A model generated the notes under the pieces. That model had not been told where the DNA came from. It saw only the letters and a list, made by a program, of their open reading frames with translations, and did not search any database. Both the position numbers and the translations under genes were made by a program. 64,000 bases of DNA from Leptospira fluminis (lineage in GTDB: Bacteria > Spirochaetota > Leptospiria > Leptospirales > Leptospiraceae), in assembly GCF_004771275.1 (NCBI RefSeq), contig NZ_RQEV01000010.1, positions 1 through 64,000 of the forward strand. The letters run 5' to 3'. Within the stretch, counting starts at the first letter, position 1; each line of letters opens with the position of its first letter. Positions 58,523-64,000 of this stretch are shown piece by piece.

Positions 58523-60461
58523 AATCCTCGGCGCGTTCACAGTAGCCGCGGCTTTCCTCCTCACAGGAATGATGGTCTGGAAACATTGGACCTTTTTTCT
58601 GGATCTCTGTCCGATGAAGGACCTCCTGACTTGGGACGAAAATATAAGATTGAGCCAATTGTTGGACCAATACCAGGACTTCCGTGACGGGAGGTACTGG
58701 AGAGGATTTTTTCCGTTCTTAGAAGCCTCGACTTGGCCCCCTTTGCGTTCCATCCTCTCCTTGTTTCTACTTTGGGGACCGGGAGACTGGCCGATTACTT
58801 GGAAGGATTCTTTTTTAGGACTGGCATTTTACGCGCTCTGCTTTCCTACGCTCGTATTCATCAGTTTTAGAATCACGGGTTCTCTCTTATTTTCGGGAAT
58901 TGTTTCCGCCTTCGTCCTAGCGATGACACTGCACACCACCGAGACCCCGGCTTACAGTCTCTCCTCCATGTTGGAAACCCAAGGGATGTTCGTTTTACTC
59001 TGGGTATATTTCTCTCTGTACAGACTGTACGATTCCGTCCGGGACCTTCCTGCAGGTTCGGAACTGGATCCGCAAAATAAATCGGTTCGAAGCCTCATCT
59101 CCGTTTCTTTGTTAGCGCTTTTTTTCACCAAATATCCGTACGGACTTCTTCTTTTCATTTCCCTGTTCGCGTACGAAACCTTGTCCCGCTTTCCGGAGCT
59201 TGTCGGATTTCTCCGCTTTTCGATCCGTACGCATTACAAAGGATTGCGACTCGTTTTTTTGATCCTGGTCGTGGGAATGGTTTTTTCCCTTCCACTTTTA
59301 CGGGCGGTCACGGATTGGAATCTAGACCAAAAGAACTTCAAGAAGATCTTATATTTCCTGACCGTACTTCTGTTCTTGGATTTCAATTATTTCCTGTTTA
59401 CCAATAGAAAAGAAGCAAAGGCGCTCGCCCCTCCTTCATTAAGAATTCTTTATATTTATGCAATCCTCCCCTCCTTTATTTGGTTGTTCGCGAATCTGGA
59501 CCGTGTCATGAGTCTGGTGAACGCCCAAATGATCGTGAACAAATTCGTACGCAGTTTTATACTCAGCCTTTTCGAATCGCCAAGCGATAAAATTCCGGCT
59601 AGCCACGTTTTCGACCATCCCTGGATTTTTCGCGCTTTCTTTGTCGTCGCCCTTGCTTGGATCCTTTACTGGTCTTATTCGGAAATCCGGAAAAAACGGC
59701 AAAAGGGAACTTCCGAGGGAACGGAATCGACCGGCATTTCCGAAAGATCGGGCGGTATATTAGAAAAGTTGGAAAGACTATCCTGGCCGAGCGCTCTCCG
59801 TGATCCTCTTTTAGCGGTGACTGCCGTGGTATTTTTGCAGTACATCGTCATCGATCTGAGCACGGGAAACAAGCAATTAAGACACGTGTTCTATCCTTTG
59901 CCGGCCCTCATTTGGATCCTGAGTCTATGGTTTTTTCGCACGATACGGGACGCAAAAGAGGACCGGACGAAGTACGTCGCGATAACGGTTTCCCTCCTTA
60001 CGTTCGGATGGGGGATCTCGTTATTCTTCCGCCCCGGTGGACTCCTAAGAGATTCTTACGGCTCCGCTCACGCGTTTTGCCTGAAAGGTTTCGAAGAAAA
60101 AGCCTTTCAACCGGCCAGGGATTTTGCCGCATTCCTGGATCCGAAAGGTAGGTACATCGCTTTCAACGCTTTTCACGAAGAGGAAAATTTCCAGACTCCG
60201 GGAAGACTCCTCGCCTCCGAGTTCGATCTTTTGATGCGCCTGAAGACTCTGGAACAAGGGAAATTCCGAAACGACAACAAATATCGTTGGAGGAATTGGG
60301 AAGAATTTGATACATTGGTTTATATCGGGCCGGATTGCGAATTGCCGACAAAGAACCGGAAAAGAACGGAATCTTTGGGGTATTCCGCAACTCTTATTTC
60401 GGAACATAGACATGAGAGCGGGCAATATTGCATAAAAGAATATCGTCTAATCAAAATGTAA
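58503..60461 (+). CDS. Polytopic GT-C type glycosyltransferase (probable)
   Basis: A 652-residue protein with about eleven membrane helices. After the first helix comes an outer loop with DLLTWDENIRLSQLLDQYQD, where the Asp-Glu pair is where GT-C enzymes (PMT, ArnT, GtrC-like) carry their catalytic acid. Late in the protein are large soluble loops and a C-terminal tail (LVYIGPDCELP). It should take the polyprenyl-linked sugar made by the GtrB-like neighbour and attach it to lipid A, a protein or a polysaccharide in the periplasm. The acceptor is unknown and the family match is by topology, not strong motifs. GGAGGAAGA before the ATG at 58503 fixes the start, inside the GT2 gene. Confidence 0.75.
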   Translation: MNRLADKILGAFTVAAAFLLTGMMVWKHWTFFLDLCPMKDLLTWDENIRLSQLLDQYQDFRDGRYWRGFFPFLEASTWPPLRSILSLFLLWGPGDWPITWKDSFLGLAFYALCFPTLVFISFRITGSLLFSGIVSAFVLAMTLHTTETPAYSLSSMLETQGMFVLLWVYFSLYRLYDSVRDLPAGSELDPQNKSVRSLISVSLLALFFTKYPYGLLLFISLFAYETLSRFPELVGFLRFSIRTHYKGLRLVFLILVVGMVFSLPLLRAVTDWNLDQKNFKKILYFLTVLLFLDFNYFLFTNRKEAKALAPPSLRILYIYAILPSFIWLFANLDRVMSLVNAQMIVNKFVRSFILSLFESPSDKIPASHVFDHPWIFRAFFVVALAWILYWSYSEIRKKRQKGTSEGTESTGISERSGGILEKLERLSWPSALRDPLLAVTAVVFLQYIVIDLSTGNKQLRHVFYPLPALIWILSLWFFRTIRDAKEDRTKYVAITVSLLTFGWGISLFFRPGGLLRDSYGSAHAFCLKGFEEKAFQPARDFAAFLDPKGRYIAFNAFHEEENFQTPGRLLASEFDLLMRLKTLEQGKFRNDNKYRWRNWEEFDTLVYIGPDCELPTKNRKRTESLGYSATLISEHRHESGQYCIKEYRLIKM

Positions 60462-60503
60462 TTTCCTTTCTTTCGGAAAATCTCGATTCGGGAGACTAAG
60501 ATC

Positions 60504-62516
60504 GTGTCGCATCCTTGGCTATTGCCGACAATCCTAGCTTCTCTTCCGGCGGGCTTTCTCTTATTCGCGATCTATCTTTATCTGTATTATAAGGAAAAGC
60601 AAAGGGCGCTTTTACTCTGGGCGATCTGTTGGTTCTTTCACATTCTTTTTTACGTAGGCAATATACTCAGGATCACGGAAGCGGAGACGATCTATAAATA
60701 TTACCCGAACGTAACTGTGGATTTTCTTCAGGCATGCTTTCAATTGGCCGGATGCATGAATTTCCTGAAACGTAAAACCCCGGGATTCTTGATCGGAATA
60801 TTCGCTACGGTGGGAACTTGGGCGATATACTTGGATCTAGTCAACGACAGGAGCGATTTGTTCATATCCCCGATCTATCTTCTGGTCGGGATTTCGATGA
60901 GCTATACCGGCTACGTATTCCTGAGAAACAGTCATGAGAATCTAGGCAAGAAAATCGCGGGGTGGATCTTTTTGCTTTGGGGATTTCACGTATTGAACTA
61001 TCCTTTCCTCAGAAGTTCCGTCAAATTCGCACATTTCGGTTTTCTTTTAGGAACTTTTTTCCGCATGGCTTCCGCGATCGCGATCTTACTGGCTTTTTTC
61101 GAGGAACTCAAAGAGGCGCTTTTACAGACCCAGAATAATTATAAAAAAATAATAGAGACTACGCAGGAAGGGATTTGGATGATCGACAAGGAAGCTAACA
61201 CCTCTTTCGTGAACCAAAAAATGTGCGAGTTTCTGGAAATTCCCCAGCGCAATTTCTTGGGAAAATCCCTGTATGACTTTGTCGCACCCGAAAACAGATC
61301 CCTGTTGGACAAACGGTTAAGGGAGAGAAAACTAGGAATCAGCGAAATCCACGAATTCCATTTTAAAAACAAAATGGGAGAATCGGTATGGCTCCTCATG
61401 TCCAGTAGTCCCATATTCGATATTCACGGAAATTACGAAGGCGCATTGGCAATGAGCACGGATATTACGCCCTTCAAAAAGGCGGAAGGTACGCTTAAAG
61501 AACGGGAACGCCAACTTTCCACCTTGATGAAAAACCTTCCGGGAATCGCGTATCGGTGCCAAGTGGATATGGATTGGACCATGGAGTTCATCAGCGAAGG
61601 TTGTTTCGAACTGACCGGGTATTCTCCTTCCGATTTTGTGTACAACCGGACCGTTTCGTTCGGAAGCATCATCCATCCGGAGGACGCTCAGAAAGTCTAC
61701 GACGACGTTGTAGAAGCGATCAACGCGAACAGGACTTACCGGTTGGTTTATAGAATCCATCATCGCAACGGAGAAATCCGATGGTTCTGGGAACAAGGCT
61801 CAGCGGTAAAAGGGGAAAACGGGGAAATAGTGGCTCTGGAAGGTTTTATCACCGATTTCAGTCAGGTAAAAGCCGCCGAGGAGATCATGGCGGAAACCTT
61901 GAAGGAAAAGGAATTGTTGCTGAAGGAAGTCCATCACAGAGTCAAAAACTATCTTCAGGTTCTCTCTAGTCTTCTTTCCCTCCAATTGGATAAGAGCGAA
62001 AACCCCGAATCGAAATCCATATTGCTCGAAAGCCAAAATCGAATACAGTCCATGGCTTACGTGCACGAATCCCTGTATGGGAGAACGTCGGTAAGCGACG
62101 AATTTTTTCCGAAGTATGTCAGGAAATTGGTGGAGAGCCTGTTACGGTCCTACGGCTTCGATCATAACGATATCGAAATAGATCTGAGATGCGAATCCAT
62201 TCCCCTGAAGCAGAACGCCTTTATTCCCGTCGGCCTCATATTAAACGAATTGGTTACGAACACTCTGAAGCACGCGTTCGTGGACAAATCCCCCTCCGAA
62301 CCGAAGCGTTTGGGAATCGCCTTTTACAGGGAGGATTCCTGGATCCATTTGGAAGTCAGCGACAACGGCGGGGGAAAGGAACATCTGAAAGACGCTCTAG
62401 ATACCATGGGACTCGAGCTTGTGGTTCTGCTAACGAAACAACTGAAAGGAACCGTCTCCGATATACCTTGTCCGAAAGGAACCGCCACTCGAGTCAGATT
62501 TCCGATGCTGGGCTAA
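60504..62516 (+). CDS. Membrane PAS sensor kinase, HisKA_2 type
   Basis: A 670-residue kinase. Six or seven N-terminal helices (about 8-195) form a membrane sensor. PAS 1 (about 210-330, YKKIIETTQEGIWMIDKEAN) and PAS 2 (about 345-465, NLPGIAYRCQVDMDWTMEFI; PAC WFWEQGSAVKGENGEIVALE) follow. The dimerisation box is of the HisKA_2 type: LLLKEVHHRVKNYLQVLSSL with His477/His478. The ATPase domain has LILNELVTNTLKHAFVD, VSDNGGG and a degenerate last glycine box (DALDTMGLELVVLL). Such kinases often act on soluble receivers. It begins 42 bases after the glycosyltransferase gene and abuts the convergent hydroxylase gene. Confidence 0.92.
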   Translation: MSHPWLLPTILASLPAGFLLFAIYLYLYYKEKQRALLLWAICWFFHILFYVGNILRITEAETIYKYYPNVTVDFLQACFQLAGCMNFLKRKTPGFLIGIFATVGTWAIYLDLVNDRSDLFISPIYLLVGISMSYTGYVFLRNSHENLGKKIAGWIFLLWGFHVLNYPFLRSSVKFAHFGFLLGTFFRMASAIAILLAFFEELKEALLQTQNNYKKIIETTQEGIWMIDKEANTSFVNQKMCEFLEIPQRNFLGKSLYDFVAPENRSLLDKRLRERKLGISEIHEFHFKNKMGESVWLLMSSSPIFDIHGNYEGALAMSTDITPFKKAEGTLKERERQLSTLMKNLPGIAYRCQVDMDWTMEFISEGCFELTGYSPSDFVYNRTVSFGSIIHPEDAQKVYDDVVEAINANRTYRLVYRIHHRNGEIRWFWEQGSAVKGENGEIVALEGFITDFSQVKAAEEIMAETLKEKELLLKEVHHRVKNYLQVLSSLLSLQLDKSENPESKSILLESQNRIQSMAYVHESLYGRTSVSDEFFPKYVRKLVESLLRSYGFDHNDIEIDLRCESIPLKQNAFIPVGLILNELVTNTLKHAFVDKSPSEPKRLGIAFYREDSWIHLEVSDNGGGKEHLKDALDTMGLELVVLLTKQLKGTVSDIPCPKGTATRVRFPMLG

Positions 62517-62526
62517 AGGCTCCCGC

Positions 62527-63345
62527 TTACACCCCGGCGCTCTGAGGTCTTACTTCCTGGGTCTCCTCGGGAAGCCGATTCGTCACTTCTCGGAACGTCT
62601 CTTTGTATTTGGCATGATTCGTTCCCATCAGCCTGTCCCAGATATTGAAATACAATCCGTAATTGCAGTTAAAGTATTTATGATGCATGTTATGATGCGT
62701 CGTAGTATTATGCCAGCTTAAGAACCTGTTGTCCAAAAATCCTTTCGGGAACAGCTCGAATGAGAGGTGCCCTAAGACATTCAGAAAATTGCTGTAAAAA
62801 AAGAAGACGAGTAGAGCCATGGAATGCAAGGGCAGAATCAAGGCCGCGAGGGGAACGATTCCCGCCTCTATGACGGCTTCGTAGGGATGAAAGGAAAAAG
62901 CGGCCCAGGGGGAAGGATTGGTGGATTTGTGGTGCACCAAGTGCATTCTCTTGAATAGGACAGGATGGTGCATGAGACGGTGAGTCCAATAAAAATAAGT
63001 ATCGTGCAAGAATATCAGAGCAACTATGCTGAAGACCAAATAAGGAACCCCATAATCTGAAACCTTATCGTATAATAATGTCCATCCCTGTTCTTTCATC
63101 AGATATACCAGCACGCCGGAGGCTGCGAAGATGAACAGAGTCAGCGCGGAATATTTGAGTTCGTGCCAGATCTTGTCCGCTTCCGGAAGTTTGGACTGGA
63201 TGATCCTATGCTTCAATTTATCCCGGAAGAGTAGCCAGACGAAAACGTAAGCCAACCCGGCCATGATCAGGTATCTCACCCAAAGGGTGACAAGGGAGAA
63301 AAGATAGTAACCGTCCAATCCGTATTTCTGCACTAATTCCGTCAT
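62527..63345 (-). CDS. Fatty acid hydroxylase / sterol desaturase family protein
   Basis: A 272-residue integral membrane di-iron oxygenase with about four to five membrane helices. The three histidine clusters of the family are present: HDTYFYWTHRLMHH, HLVHHKS and the C-terminal HNTTTHHNMHHKYF. Together these eight or more His hold two irons that hydroxylate or desaturate a lipid. The substrate could be a fatty acyl chain or a sterol-like/hopanoid molecule; sequence does not say. GAGGTGAAACC before the ATG at 63345 is a good ribosome site. It is downstream of the AraC-type regulator gene (about 120 bases), which may control it. Confidence 0.9.
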   Translation of the reverse strand: MTELVQKYGLDGYYLFSLVTLWVRYLIMAGLAYVFVWLLFRDKLKHRIIQSKLPEADKIWHELKYSALTLFIFAASGVLVYLMKEQGWTLLYDKVSDYGVPYLVFSIVALIFLHDTYFYWTHRLMHHPVLFKRMHLVHHKSTNPSPWAAFSFHPYEAVIEAGIVPLAALILPLHSMALLVFFFYSNFLNVLGHLSFELFPKGFLDNRFLSWHNTTTHHNMHHKYFNCNYGLYFNIWDRLMGTNHAKYKETFREVTNRLPEETQEVRPQSAGV

Positions 63346-63465
63346 GGTTTCACCTCGAGTTCAGGTTCTTTGTTTCCAGATTCTATACGATGAGACCTTT
63401 CTTCGGCCAGATAATCCTGAAAAACTCTAGCCGATTCCGAAATCGGAGAGGATTTCGGGCGGAAA

Positions 63466-64000
63466 TCAGGTCTGCAATTGCCTTTCCCGATTTTTACGAA
63501 ACTCCGTGGGGGTCACTCCGGTGAGTTCCTTAAAAGCACGATTGAAGGGACCTAAGGATTGGTACCCCAAATCCATGGCGATCCGAATGATGGGCAATTC
63601 GTCTTTTTTCGGATCCAGGAGAATTTCGCAGGCCTCCTGGATTCTGTATCTGTTTAAAAAATCCGGAAAGTTACGGAACCCCATGGCTTGGTTGATCAAT
63701 CGTCTTAATTTGTATTCCTGTACTTCCAGATCCTCGGCTAATTGGCCGATGGTCAGTCCTTCCTTGCGATAGAGTTTTTCCTCTTCGAAGGCCAGTACGA
63801 GTTTCTTTTTCAGGATCGGATCCGCTTGGACGATCCTTTCTTCTTCCTCGGTTCCCATCGAGGGTTCCGGGTCGACGAGACCGTCCTTCAATTCCAATAC
63901 CAGATACATGAACGCGAGGATCAATCCCCACGCGAGAAGAACGTTGATCAAATCCAGAACTTCCGACAGCGTTTTTCCCCTCAGGATCAAGTGGGAAAAA
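63466..64000 (-). CDS. AraC-type regulator with N-terminal membrane domain (5' end off the window)
   Basis: The visible 178 codons run off the right edge: the frame is open to base 64000 and no convincing start is seen (a TTG at 63990 lacks support). At the N-terminal side a membrane helix is visible (LDLINVLLAWGLILAFMYLV). The C-terminal 110 residues are an AraC/XylS DNA-binding domain with two helix-turn-helix units: LTIGQLAEDLEVQEYKLRRL and IIRIAMDLGYQSLGPFNRAF, ending in the usual LTGVTPTEFRKNRE. The full protein is probably a membrane-anchored AraC regulator with several N-terminal helices, a type frequent in Leptospira. The hydroxylase gene downstream is a possible target. Confidence 0.82.
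   Translation of the reverse strand, partial: FSHLILRGKTLSEVLDLINVLLAWGLILAFMYLVLELKDGLVDPEPSMGTEEEERIVQADPILKKKLVLAFEEEKLYRKEGLTIGQLAEDLEVQEYKLRRLINQAMGFRNFPDFLNRYRIQEACEILLDPKKDELPIIRIAMDLGYQSLGPFNRAFKELTGVTPTEFRKNRERQLQT

Noticed and set aside
1..64000. CRISPR arrays, insertion sequences, prophage genes, tRNA or rRNA genes
   Set aside because: No regularly spaced repeats, transposase or integrase motifs, or tRNA/rRNA signatures were seen on either strand.

Overview
The window looks like chromosomal DNA of a spirochaete of the family Leptospiraceae, most likely a Leptospira species of fairly high GC (roughly half G+C by eye). The pointers are the many lipoproteins with loose spirochaetal lipoboxes, the large number of membrane-anchored phosphatases, PAS kinases and cyclic-nucleotide proteins, long outer-membrane barrels ending in Phe, and the gene families themselves. 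This rests on recognising families, not on a database match. I see no insertion sequence, prophage, CRISPR array, tRNA or rRNA. One RNA gene is clear: the RNase P RNA.

Layout. 0.2-4.2 kb (minus): a polyamine operon (AdoMet decarboxylase speD, spermidine synthase speE) that runs with overlapping start and stop codons into a DUF155/RMD1-like membrane protein and an outer-membrane barrel. 4.4-10.5 kb: patatin lipase, atypical sigma-like factor, peroxiredoxin-like protein, TerC, secernin-type peptidase, SpoIIE/RsbU phosphatase. 10.6-13.3 kb: rnpB, a TPR protein behind a textbook sigma-54 promoter, and hibernation factor HPF coupled to a repeat protein. 13.4-16.5 kb (minus): ECF sigma and anti-sigma pair, PilZ protein, MBOAT acyltransferase. 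16.8-23.1 kb: DUF3332 and DUF192 proteins, enoyl-CoA hydratase, a second RsbU phosphatase, a zinc-protease lipoprotein and a second barrel paralogous to the first. 23.3-30.6 kb: a signalling island with a PAS/GAF histidine kinase, a lone receiver, a receiver-EAL protein and, facing away from it, the most striking gene here: a soluble fusion of a [2Fe-2S] ferredoxin domain, a class III adenylate cyclase and a class I heme-peroxidase-like domain.

30.7-44.5 kb: hisC, then a long minus-strand run (htrA, aminotransferase, murI, FecR lipoprotein, purM, ClC, 7TM histidine kinase, mutL, VTT protein, small Cys-rich protein, rarA), plus a 53-residue gene. 44.5-57.3 kb: a zinc-peptidase lipoprotein whose start codon overlaps that of htrA, then a minus-strand envelope operon: STAS protein, a 1015-residue AsmA/YdbH-like bridge protein, a DUF1318 (YdbL-like) lipoprotein and a 2541-residue propeller/TPR protein. 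57.4-64 kb: GtrB-like and GT-C glycosyltransferases, a HisKA_2 kinase, a di-iron fatty-acid hydroxylase and an AraC-type regulator cut by the window edge.

Two themes join the genes. One is envelope building: lipid transport, acylation, glycosylation, barrels and lipoproteins. The other is signalling: partner switching (two RsbU phosphatases and a STAS protein), an ECF pair, c-di-GMP (PilZ, EAL), cAMP (the cyclase fusion) and three sensor kinases. The best candidate for a little-described system is the ferredoxin-cyclase-peroxidase fusion at 29007-30638. It keeps all cyclase residues and the heme-ligating His but lacks the distal Arg/His pair a working peroxidase needs, which suggests a redox or heme sensor driving cAMP. 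The second candidate is the YdbH/YdbL-like operon with its giant partner.
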